A DNA stretch of 32,130 nt, from the NCBI RefSeq assembly GCF_003688935.1, contig NZ_REGE01000005.1, positions 105,867 to 137,996 on the forward strand, written 5' to 3'. The notes under the pieces are model-generated. The model had not been told where the DNA came from. It worked only from the letters and a program-made list of their open reading frames with translations, and did no database searches. Origin of the DNA: Corynebacterium macginleyi. GTDB lineage: Bacteria; Actinomycetota; Actinomycetes; Mycobacteriales; Mycobacteriaceae. This document shows, piece after piece, positions 7,779-15,326 of the stretch; the stretch's first letter is position 1; every line of letters starts with the position of its first letter. The translations under genes were made by a program, and so were the position numbers.

Positions 7779-8921
7779 CTACTTCGAAAGCGCGGAAGTC
7801 AACCGCTGCGAAAGCTCTGGAAGGGTCACTTCTTCAGCGATTTGTGCGAATGCCTGGCGGGCCTCGCTCAACCCAACCACAAAAGCTGCCTTAGGCCGCA
7901 GCCCGTAGTTTTCTTCAAACTCGGCTTCTTCTTTCGCCAATGCATCGGCACCAGCAACGCGCAAGCTCTGACCGGTGGTCGGCTCTACTGCTTCTTCGAA
8001 GGCCGTAACCAGGCTAACCGGACGGGTATCGCGAACCGCAACATAGATGAGTTCAGGCATTGTGTGATTGGCAAAGGTATTTATTTTCCCCGTGGGCATT
8101 GACTTGATGAATGCATCGACGAAGTTCACTGCAGCTTGCTTTGCGTTTTCTGCCGAGTCAAGGTTTTGCGTCAGTCCATCTAGGTTTACTGTGGCATAGC
8201 GGTACAAGGTAGAAGACATCATTTGTACAGTGCCAATCATGCCTGCACCTGTTTCTTCGCCTTCCTCAGCTAAGTCATCGACCGCGGTGAAATAGTCAAA
8301 TTCAGGCGCGCTGGCATGGATTCCCAGCGCATGCGCAACCTGCACTGCAGCATCGACGTTATAAGCTGCATCATCGGCAACCATGCGCCCAAACAACGCC
8401 ACATCTACCGAGTGTTGGGTATCGAGGATCTCCAGGGCATCTTTCTTCTTAATCTTTTCACCGTCGGCCGAAACAATCGCCTCAGCGGCACGTTCAATCT
8501 GGTGTGGGCTCAAGAACAACAGGTATTTGGTCTGCGGATACTGCGCTGCGGCTAGTTCTTCTTCGGTGGTTTCCTCGGAATCTTTCAGCGCCTTTATTCG
8601 CTTCGCATCCACTTCCGTCTTAATTCCTGCAGCTTTGAAAAGCTCAGCGACTTCCTTTTGAGCTCGCTCTGCATTCCATCCGGCGTGTTGTTGAACCTTA
8701 CGTGCAATCTTCTCTGGAAGCCGCTTCGATCGGTCTCCCACAGATTCGGCGTCGATTTCAGACTCAAAGTACTTGCGGATTGCACGCTTCCATGCTTGTG
8801 AAGAGACTCGCTGACGTGGTACGCCACCGTAAACGGCAGACTTAGGCGCCCCAGTGTCGTCACGGTTGATCAGGGAAGGCGGAAGGGTCTGCAGAGCGTG
8901 GATATCGATGGTCAAAGCCAT
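7779..8921 (-). CDS. cas7: Cascade backbone subunit Cas7 (CasC, type I-E)
   Basis: The 380-residue product opens MALTIDIHALQTLPPSLINR, then DDTGAPKSAVYGGVPRQRVSSQAWKRA, the conserved start of Cas7e. Six copies form the crRNA-binding filament, and their thumbs flip out every sixth crRNA base. LFGRMVADDAAYNVDAAVQVAHAL and TVNLDGLTQNL are further family motifs. A 35-base gap separates it from cse2. A ribosome-binding site (AAAGGAATTTTC) precedes the ATG at 8921. Confidence 0.96.
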   Translation of the reverse strand: MALTIDIHALQTLPPSLINRDDTGAPKSAVYGGVPRQRVSSQAWKRAIRKYFESEIDAESVGDRSKRLPEKIARKVQQHAGWNAERAQKEVAELFKAAGIKTEVDAKRIKALKDSEETTEEELAAAQYPQTKYLLFLSPHQIERAAEAIVSADGEKIKKKDALEILDTQHSVDVALFGRMVADDAAYNVDAAVQVAHALGIHASAPEFDYFTAVDDLAEEGEETGAGMIGTVQMMSSTLYRYATVNLDGLTQNLDSAENAKQAAVNFVDAFIKSMPTGKINTFANHTMPELIYVAVRDTRPVSLVTAFEEAVEPTTGQSLRVAGADALAKEEAEFEENYGLRPKAAFVVGLSEARQAFAQIAEEVTLPELSQRLTSALSK

Positions 8922-8956
8922 TGCGAAAATTCCTTTCTAAAATTTGAAAACTGATT

Positions 8957-9628
8957 TTAAGAAGTCGGTTCGGTCTGAGCAGATGTATAAGAACCAAATG
9001 CGAAGTCACGTGACCATTTCAATAGCACGCCTTGCCGCTGCGCATACGCTTTTTGAGTAGCATTTTTGTTGCCGAGAATTCTCAGGTCCTGTGCAAATGC
9101 ACCGTAGTCAAACCCCAAATTTTCCCCGCGCAATAGCGTTACCAAGGAACGAATATGTATGAGGCGTGAACCCTCATCGAGGGCTACGAGCATGGCATCA
9201 AACCGCGGTTTCGTGGATTGCGACTGACTGTGCGCATAGAAACGACCGCAGGCCCGTGCAAAGCTTTGACCTCTAATATGTGCTTCGCTGCTAGCGCTTT
9301 GTAGATGGATACCTAGCATTGTTAGGGCTTGAAAAGCTGCGAGTTCTGATGCGGATGGTGCCGCGCCCTTTCCCATCTCTTGTTCGCTCAGTGCCGGCTC
9401 CAATAAGAGGAGAACCTCCTCTAGCGCCACGGGATGTTGTTCAAGACGGACCCCAGAATACTTTCGTAACTGGGCTAGGACTGCACGTGCTCGCGCTTGT
9501 TCATTGTGGTGTGGCGAATGCAAATAATCATTCTGCAGCGCCTCTGCGGTACGTGCCACGGAGTTTCGCAAACGCGGACCTGTGTACTCCGCAGCATTTC
9601 CTGCCTGCGGATGACTGGTGTCATGCAT
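8957..9628 (-). CDS. cse2: Cascade small subunit Cse2 (CasB, Cas11)
   Basis: A 223-residue helical protein whose size and place between cse1 and cas7 identify it as Cse2. Family segments include FQALTMLGIHLQS and, near the C-terminus, LLRGENLGFDYGAFAQDLRILGNKNATQKAYAQRQ. The dimer holds the displaced strand along the Cascade belly. I chose the ATG at 9628 because GGAAGG lies about ten bases before it; a GTG at 9637 also fits but lies inside that SD. Either start overlaps the end of cse1, which implies coupled translation. Confidence 0.92.
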   Translation of the reverse strand: MHDTSHPQAGNAAEYTGPRLRNSVARTAEALQNDYLHSPHHNEQARARAVLAQLRKYSGVRLEQHPVALEEVLLLLEPALSEQEMGKGAAPSASELAAFQALTMLGIHLQSASSEAHIRGQSFARACGRFYAHSQSQSTKPRFDAMLVALDEGSRLIHIRSLVTLLRGENLGFDYGAFAQDLRILGNKNATQKAYAQRQGVLLKWSRDFAFGSYTSAQTEPTS

Positions 9629-11366
9629 GGGCAACACCTTCCTTCATAGATGAGCTAGGATTCTGAGTGCGCATGGACTTGCCTGTTAACGGCAGGTTCT
9701 TATCAAAACGCCGCTGTAGCTGCTGAAAAAGAGACCCGGCTGAGACGATTCGGCCCTTTCCGTCTTCGCCTGCATCTACTTCCCTGCCGATGATCGCCCT
9801 CATGCCAGCGCCACGCAGCAGTTCCATTGCGTGGGAGACAGCTACTATCCGGACCCGTTCTTGCCAGTTGATTTGGGCGCTGTCTGCATTTTCAGCGGAA
9901 ATGTTCTTCATCCAGGCAATAAAATCTGGCTCCAACTGGGCATAAAACCTGTCCTTAGACTTAATACCAAATTCATAATCATCGCCCGCGGCTACCCGTA
10001 GTTGACCTTCAAACCAGCCCAAGCTCACGGCTGTTTCGTAGGTCTTTTGGGCGGCGGTACGGACAGTATTACGCGCTTGTCTGCCACGATAATCTTCGCG
10101 CAATACCACTAACGGCAGCCCGATCGTGGTGCTAAAAGTGGTGGCTATTGAAGATTCCTGCGGTCCGTACTCCATCGAAACCAAAGCAATATCAAAGACA
10201 CCTTGGTTCAAGTACCCATCACCGTCAAGCGCAGCGAGATTGCTGAGATTGGCTGGTCGCTTCGGAGCTTTTGCCTTTTTCTGGTCGAAGCCTGGATCGT
10301 CTTCCACGGCAACCAAAGCATCAAGTGCACGCCACATGGTCTGAGTGGAATCGTAGGGACGCGCATAGTAAGCGTCTTGGCCAGCCTTCGACTGGTTAGG
10401 GCTATACCGATACGGCGTCATAGGATCGTTCATGACATTTTTTCCCGCATCCGGAATGCGATCACCATTCGCTACGAGAACGCGAGTAACCTGGCCTTTT
10501 TCAGTCACCAGGCGCACTCGCCGTGCCTGCCAAGTTGCCAAATCAGCCGCACCTTGGGGCACAGCACCAAGTTTGTCATCCGAGCCACGGCGCTGCGCAG
10601 CTGTATCCGGTTCTCTTTCCCATACCGGCTTATCCAGCTCAATTGGGTTAGTTCCCTGCTTCGTCATCACAGCTGTCATAGGAGTATTTAGCAAAAGTGT
10701 TTCTAGGAGGCCTTCAGTTCCAAGCACCAAAGTTCCACCCGTTCGGCCGGTCCAACCTGTGCCGATGGGATAACCCCTACTACCCTTTACGCGCGGGTCT
10801 CCTACTGCGCCGGTTTTGATACCGGAATAATCATAAGCTTGCAGGTGAAGCAACCATCGGGCAGCCTCATCTAGAGGAATTGCCCGCCGACCCTCAGCCG
10901 TACGCATCGTGAAATGTTCATCAGCGGCTTCTGGAACTATATAGGAAATCGGTCGAGTCTCATTTTTCTGCGAGTGAAGGTCCGCTACTTGCATGAAGGG
11001 GATGGTGTCAGAGAGTAAGTCGAATCGGTCTTTAAAGGCATCAAGATAATCTAAAACAACTTGGTCCCGCTTCGTCCCGCATAATTCTTCACGTTTTTCC
11101 GCGAACCAAACGCCCCAATCAAACTTGGCGCGTTTCCGCCTTCCGTCTCCTGCTTCCGCCAATTCTTGCGCATGAGCGCGCCAAAAAATAGCCAATAATA
11201 GTCTTATGACTGCATAGTCCTGGGTCGGTGAATCGCCCACAATTTTGCGGGCATCACCCTGTCCAGAAAATATGTCCCAAATGCTCAATGCCTTGCGATT
11301 ATCCGCACTGTCTGTGCACAGAATCCATGGCTTATCGAGCAGGTTGAAGGTTTCTTTATCAGTCAT
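9621..11366 (-). CDS. cse1: Cascade large subunit Cse1 (CasA, Cas8e)
   Basis: The 581-residue product begins MTDKETFNLLDKPWILC, the standard Cse1 opening ((F)NLLdepWIpv). Family segments follow: FMQVADLHSQKNETRPISYI, GAVGDPRVKGSRGYPIGTGWTG with the glycine loop, and SMEYGPQESSIATTFSTTIGLPLV. Cse1 reads the PAM and recruits Cas3. It is preceded by a strong ribosome-binding site (AAGGAGG) and by a 98-base gap after cas3, so cse1 could be the first gene of its own transcript as well as being read through from cas3. No anti-CRISPR-like gene sits in that gap. Confidence 0.95.
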   Translation of the reverse strand: MTDKETFNLLDKPWILCTDSADNRKALSIWDIFSGQGDARKIVGDSPTQDYAVIRLLLAIFWRAHAQELAEAGDGRRKRAKFDWGVWFAEKREELCGTKRDQVVLDYLDAFKDRFDLLSDTIPFMQVADLHSQKNETRPISYIVPEAADEHFTMRTAEGRRAIPLDEAARWLLHLQAYDYSGIKTGAVGDPRVKGSRGYPIGTGWTGRTGGTLVLGTEGLLETLLLNTPMTAVMTKQGTNPIELDKPVWEREPDTAAQRRGSDDKLGAVPQGAADLATWQARRVRLVTEKGQVTRVLVANGDRIPDAGKNVMNDPMTPYRYSPNQSKAGQDAYYARPYDSTQTMWRALDALVAVEDDPGFDQKKAKAPKRPANLSNLAALDGDGYLNQGVFDIALVSMEYGPQESSIATTFSTTIGLPLVVLREDYRGRQARNTVRTAAQKTYETAVSLGWFEGQLRVAAGDDYEFGIKSKDRFYAQLEPDFIAWMKNISAENADSAQINWQERVRIVAVSHAMELLRGAGMRAIIGREVDAGEDGKGRIVSAGSLFQQLQRRFDKNLPLTGKSMRTQNPSSSMKEGVAHA

Positions 11367-11464
11367 TATCTTTCGCCTCCTTTCTTTTAAAGGTGAGTTG
11401 TTGAATCAAGTGGCTGCCCCTGGTACATCAAGGTGCTCTCAGCCTAACTAGTGCCTTGTACATA

Positions 11465-14245
11465 TCACTCACGTCCATCACTCATAATTTCGATTCCGAG
11501 CTGGCTCGTATACCGCAGAACAAAGCGTCCTACCTGCGTCTCACCTCTTTCATCTAACGGCAATGCCAGTTGTCCCCGTAGTAAGTAATGTGCACCCCAC
11601 TCGACGGGGGTTGCCCCTTCGAGGTGATCTACTACCGCATCAAAGTCCGCGTCGTAACGGGTCATTCGCACAGGCAGCCGTACCGTACTAGACGCAAGAT
11701 GAAAAGCCAGCTTATACGGAATATCAGCAGCCTCAATGACTTCTTCATCCCAGCCCCACGGGCGATAGCCGTAATCAGTCTTGATTATGGGGATCACCTC
11801 AACGCTGGGCTCTGCGTCACGTACTTGAGCTGTGCCTTTGATCTCGGCATCATCTGCGGAATCGTCCTGCAGCCGTACAAATAGCGCATCGAGGCCATTG
11901 GTACTCCATGGATCTGGCAATCGGAACGTCGAGGACGCTGCATGCGCTGTCGATTCTTCAAAATCACGCGTCCCAATAGCTTCTTCCCACGATTCCTTCC
12001 ACGCCTCTGGAGGCCTAAAGTTTCGGTCGTACGCGGCCGTTACAAGCGGAGCGATGTCATCTGGACGGCGAATCTTATTTGGCAAGACGGCATAGGTTGA
12101 TAGCAATATCGCGCGACCGTAAATGGCCTCGGCCCCTGATTCAAATTCCGGGATTGGTGAGGAAGTGTCTATCCCGCGAATGACAACTTTTGGCTCGCGC
12201 AGTTTTTCGGGTCGATCGTTGGAGGGACGAGCGTGACGGTGCAGCCTCCCGATGCGCTGGATAAGCAAATCCATCGGTGCGATATCAGTGATCAGGGCGT
12301 CGGCATCAATATCCAAGCTCTGTTCCGCTACTTGAGTAGCCACGACAATTTTTTGTTTCGGCCGTCCTGCTCCCCGGTGGGCGTCCGGGCCAAGTTGGCG
12401 CCGTAATGAATCTTCTTTTTCTACGCGTTCCCAAGCCACAAATCCCGCATGATGCAGCTCCACGCAATCACCATAGCTTTCGGCGAGTTCCAAAAATGCG
12501 GCCTGAGCTCGTGCAATAGTATTGCAGATAATAAGAACACATCCGCCCTCCACGAGCCATTCTTTGAGAAGTTCATGCAGTGAATCTCCGTCTTCTGCAA
12601 GGAAATTAATGTTAGCTTCAAGATCCGTTGGGGATGCCGGGACGTTTAGAGAACGGATTTTGTCTTCCGTCGCCACCGTGATTAATGGGTAGCCAGTTGG
12701 CTCTTCCTCTGGCCATTGACCGTCGGAGTACGCGCTGACCAATGCGCGCCGCTTATCCGTCGGCAACGTGGCGGACATGACGATTACGCTAGCACCATAA
12801 AACCCCAACCATTCGATGGCGCTCTGGAGGTAATCGGAAGAATACACATCAAAGGAATGAACCTCATCAAAAATTACTACTTTGCCTGCCAAGCCGACGT
12901 GCCTCAGCATGGAAAACCGCTGTTGTAGTGCCATCATGAGCACTTGGTCAACGGTACCCACCACGAAATTGGAAAGAATGCCGAGCCGCCGTCCAGACAT
13001 CCACTGCGATGCAATAACGTTGCCGCCGTCTTCTTCATAACGGTTGATTCCCGTAAATTTTAAATCCGTATAAGGCTTGGCCAATGCATTTTTGGAATGC
13101 GCGAGGTACATCGATCGAACCGAATCTGTCGTTATGTTTCGACTCCATTCGATGGTCCTTTGCAATAGGCCATTCGCGGTGGCCATGGTCGGGGCGGCAA
13201 AAAAGATTCCTTGCGCCCCACTACGCGCCGCAAGCACTTCCGCTGCTGCTAAGGCGGCTTCGGTTTTTCCTACGCCTGTTTCAGCCTCCAGGACTATGAG
13301 CGCTGGCTCATCGATCTCTCTAGCAACCTCCACCATTTCCTGCTGTACTTGTCGCGCTTTGAACTCAGCCGGCCACCCAAACGATTGCCGGAATTGCTCG
13401 TCGATGTCTAGATGCAATCGAGTTTCCGGTTCCCAAGGTGAGGTCAAGTCAATGAGCTCTGCAGCTTTTTTCACTCGGTCTAGTTGAGTTCCCTCCACAC
13501 GTAAGCCGAAAGCCTTTTCATTAGAAGCAATCCAGTCCGCCATAACTACTAAACCGGTAAGTATTTGCGCAGCGGCGGGTGAGACTTTCGGCAGCTTGGC
13601 AAACACCTGCGCAAGCTCATTTTCCCCACAGAGTTGCGCCATGGCATCAAGAAGTTCACCATGAACAATTCGCCACGCCGAAGGGTAATCCTGAATCAAT
13701 TCTCGGACCGCCTTATTCGGACCACTTGCGGCACCATGATGCGCATTGACAACCGCGGACACAGAGTTAGCTTTCGGCAGGGGAAATCCCCGCTGCTCAA
13801 GCCAGATGGCTAAAATTTCACCAGAGGCAATACCGTGCGGAAGCTTGGACATATTCGCCTCTGAGGCACTCAAATCGATATCCAACCCCACGTCGCTAAC
13901 GGCATGGACCAAATGCGCAACCTCACTGCGGTCAAGAAGGAGCCGCTGAAAAGTTTTAATCCCTTTACCAACATCATGGGACCCAGCAAGGAAGACGTAG
14001 AGAACTTCGACATCCAGCTCTGAAACGCGCAACTCGGCTTTCAGAAACTCTCTAACGGAACGGGAAAGCCAAGAGTTATACACCAGGGATGCAGCACAAG
14101 CGGAATCAACCATATGTTGCGGCAGGTTGAGATGGTCTACACCATCACCCGATTTCGCCCACAAGCTCCGTGCCTGCTGGCTGCGTTGACTGGCCCAACC
14201 ATCTGCACGAGTGCAAAAATCCACTGTCTTCGCTGGCAATTTCAT
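11465..14245 (-). CDS. cas3: CRISPR helicase-nuclease Cas3 (type I-E)
   Basis: The 926-residue product has an N-terminal HD nuclease domain (His44; His90-Asp91 in FLAGSHDVGKG; HAHHG-like at 168-171; Asp237). A superfamily 2 helicase follows: Walker A LEAETGVGKTEAA at about 319-331, motif II DEVH at 460-463, motif III SATLP at 491-495, and motif VI QRIGRLHRH. A Cas3 C-terminal domain ends the protein. Cas3 is recruited by Cascade after R-loop formation and unwinds and shreds the target. The ATG at 14245 has GGAG upstream. The gene heads the cas cluster. An extended -10 (TGCTAATTT, minus strand 14337-14329) lies inside the sequence matched by the mini-array spacer, so cas3 is probably repressed by that RNA. 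Confidence 0.96.
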   Translation of the reverse strand: MKLPAKTVDFCTRADGWASQRSQQARSLWAKSGDGVDHLNLPQHMVDSACAASLVYNSWLSRSVREFLKAELRVSELDVEVLYVFLAGSHDVGKGIKTFQRLLLDRSEVAHLVHAVSDVGLDIDLSASEANMSKLPHGIASGEILAIWLEQRGFPLPKANSVSAVVNAHHGAASGPNKAVRELIQDYPSAWRIVHGELLDAMAQLCGENELAQVFAKLPKVSPAAAQILTGLVVMADWIASNEKAFGLRVEGTQLDRVKKAAELIDLTSPWEPETRLHLDIDEQFRQSFGWPAEFKARQVQQEMVEVAREIDEPALIVLEAETGVGKTEAALAAAEVLAARSGAQGIFFAAPTMATANGLLQRTIEWSRNITTDSVRSMYLAHSKNALAKPYTDLKFTGINRYEEDGGNVIASQWMSGRRLGILSNFVVGTVDQVLMMALQQRFSMLRHVGLAGKVVIFDEVHSFDVYSSDYLQSAIEWLGFYGASVIVMSATLPTDKRRALVSAYSDGQWPEEEPTGYPLITVATEDKIRSLNVPASPTDLEANINFLAEDGDSLHELLKEWLVEGGCVLIICNTIARAQAAFLELAESYGDCVELHHAGFVAWERVEKEDSLRRQLGPDAHRGAGRPKQKIVVATQVAEQSLDIDADALITDIAPMDLLIQRIGRLHRHARPSNDRPEKLREPKVVIRGIDTSSPIPEFESGAEAIYGRAILLSTYAVLPNKIRRPDDIAPLVTAAYDRNFRPPEAWKESWEEAIGTRDFEESTAHAASSTFRLPDPWSTNGLDALFVRLQDDSADDAEIKGTAQVRDAEPSVEVIPIIKTDYGYRPWGWDEEVIEAADIPYKLAFHLASSTVRLPVRMTRYDADFDAVVDHLEGATPVEWGAHYLLRGQLALPLDERGETQVGRFVLRYTSQLGIEIMSDGRE

Positions 14246-14312
14246 GGTTCTATCTCCACTACAGGCTCACCTAGTCCACCCTTTTATGGCGAATTTGGGT
14301 TATTAACTACTG

Positions 14313-14347
14313 ATTCAAGTGTACACCTAAATTAGCACAAACATGTT
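14313..14347 (-). promoter_or_regulatory. Candidate cas3 promoter and target of the mini-array spacer
   Basis: On the minus strand TGCTAATTT (14337-14329) is an extended -10 element, placing transcription start near 14322 and a leader of about 75 bases before cas3. The same stretch is matched by the mini-array spacer. After a 5' AAC (14347-14345) the minus strand agrees with spacer positions 1-5, 7-11 and 13-16, and then only partly. Positions 6 and 12, the only early mismatches, are bases that Cascade flips out of the hybrid. The match would put Cascade over the -10 and the start site. Confidence 0.75.
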
Positions 14348-14405
14348 GAAAATTTGAAATCACCCAAACCTCCACCACTTTTGAGGTAAGATTACAGGAG
14401 GCAAA

Positions 14406-14435
14406 ATGCCAAACTCCCAGCTAATGCTGGGATGA
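14406..14435 (+). other. Nine-codon mini-ORF with a perfect Shine-Dalgarno, overlapping the first mini-array repeat
   Basis: AGGAGG (14396-14401) lies four bases before an ATG at 14406. The frame reads MPNSQLMLG and stops with TGA inside the first degenerate repeat. A -10-like TAAGAT (14387-14392) sits just upstream, so an RNA starting near 14399 would carry both. A consensus SD before so short a frame is unusual. It may be a relic of a lost gene or a small toxin-like translation trap as in CreT-type elements; that reading is speculative. Confidence 0.3.
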
Positions 14436-14498
14436 GCCCATGTTAGTGCTCATTTGAATAGTCAATTGGCTAGTTCCCCGCGACAGCGGGGATTATTT
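14411..14498 (+). CRISPR. Degenerate two-repeat mini-CRISPR (putative cas-regulating crRNA)
   Basis: Repeat 1 (14411-14438) matches the array repeat at 19 of 28 bases. Its stem carries a compensatory change (C-G to A-T) and its last ten bases, GGGATGAGCC, are identical, so the 5' handle left by Cas6e is preserved. Repeat 2 (14471-14498) also matches at 19 of 28, with the whole stem TCCCCGCG..AGCGGGGAT intact and the handle lost. The 32 bases between them (14439-14470) equal one PAM-derived base plus a 31-base spacer. Repeat 2 is followed by a T-run (TTATTTTT), so its hairpin can also act as terminator. It is divergent from cas3. The spacer partly matches the cas3 promoter region. By analogy with crRNA-like regulators of CRISPR loci (CreR/CreA types), it should guide Cascade to repress, not cut. 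Confidence 0.85.
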
Positions 14499-14781
14499 TT
14501 CCCTGTAATTAAAGGCTGCTTTTGCCTTCGCCGTCTTTCGGCAGCTTGAGCTTGCTAGTCAATCAAAGAGCTACCCCAAGGTACTTCCACCAGAAGGAGC
14601 ACCCACTCCCCCAGCGCGGCTTGAGTAGGTCTGCGGTACGCGCTTGGACATACCACCTTGTCCGAGCGCGTCCTTCCACTTCTTTGGTCGCTGAACTCGA
14701 ACGGCACCGGTACCAATTCTGGGTACAATCGGTGTCTGCACTCACCGCTAGTGTGAAAATTAATTGAGAAAAGGAGCAATC
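14499..14781. other. Gap between mini-array and ohr
   Basis: No supported gene. Several short overlapping frames exist on both strands but none has a ribosome-binding site or recognisable product. TACAAT at 14724-14729 could be the -10 of the ohr promoter; no good -35 is seen at the right distance. Confidence 0.35.
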
Positions 14782-15201
14782 ATGGACGCCCTCTACACCA
14801 CAGAAGCACTCGCTACCGGAGCAGGCCGCGATGGCCGCGCCGTAGTCCACAATTCTGACCTTGACTTCACTCTGGCTTTACCGAAGGAGATGGGTGGCGA
14901 CGGCAATGGCGCCAACCCGGAGCAGCTCTTCGCCGCTGGTTATGCCGCTTGCTTCCACTCCGCCCTGCAGGTAGTGGCCCGCAGCGAAAAAGCTGAATTG
15001 GGCGATTCCTCCGTGGGTGCCCGGGTATCCATTGGCAAGGAGGGCGAAGGCTTCAAGCTCGCCGTCGAGCTCGAGGTCATCATCCCCGCCCAGGAGCATG
15101 ACAAGGCGCAGGCACTTGCTGATGCCGCTCACCAAGTCTGCCCCTACTCCAATGCCACCCGCGGTAATATCGACGTCAAAGTCACCGTCGCACAGGACTA
15201 A
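14782..15201 (+). CDS. ohr: Organic hydroperoxide resistance protein, Ohr/OsmC family
   Basis: The 139-residue product starts MDALYTTEALATGAGRDGRA. It contains GGDGNGANPEQLFAAGYAACFHSAL, with the first redox cysteine in the AACF motif, and VCPYSNATRGNIDVKV, with the resolving cysteine in the CPYSNATRGN motif. These are the signature motifs of Ohr, which reduces organic hydroperoxides with lipoylated-protein or thiol partners in the cytoplasm. The ATG at 14782 follows AAAGGAG with good spacing. No OhrR regulator is beside it. It stands alone between the CRISPR and Wadjet loci and looks like core genome. Confidence 0.93.
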   Translation: MDALYTTEALATGAGRDGRAVVHNSDLDFTLALPKEMGGDGNGANPEQLFAAGYAACFHSALQVVARSEKAELGDSSVGARVSIGKEGEGFKLAVELEVIIPAQEHDKAQALADAAHQVCPYSNATRGNIDVKVTVAQD

Positions 15202-15286
15202 TCAGAACTAGTAGCGCCTTTGAGTGCTCGGACCACGCTGCGTTGCCATGTGCGGTGGCCCCTCCGATTCGAATAAGTAAGTCAAA

Positions 15287-15326
15287 CTACGCTGCATGTG
15301 TCCGGCGTAGCTGGCACAATCGAATC
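15287..15326 (+). promoter_or_regulatory. jetA promoter region with inverted repeat and leaderless start
   Basis: CTACGC (15287-15292) and GCGTAG (15305-15310) form an inverted repeat with a 12-base gap. CACAAT (15315-15320) resembles a -10 and ends six bases before the jetA ATG; there is no SD. The dyad covers the -35 area and could be an operator. No regulator gene lies next to it. Confidence 0.4.

Noticed and set aside
11367..11464. Second target of the mini-array spacer in the cas3-cse1 gap
   Set aside because: No stretch like ATGTT, GTGCT and ATTT with the right spacing is present on either strand there.
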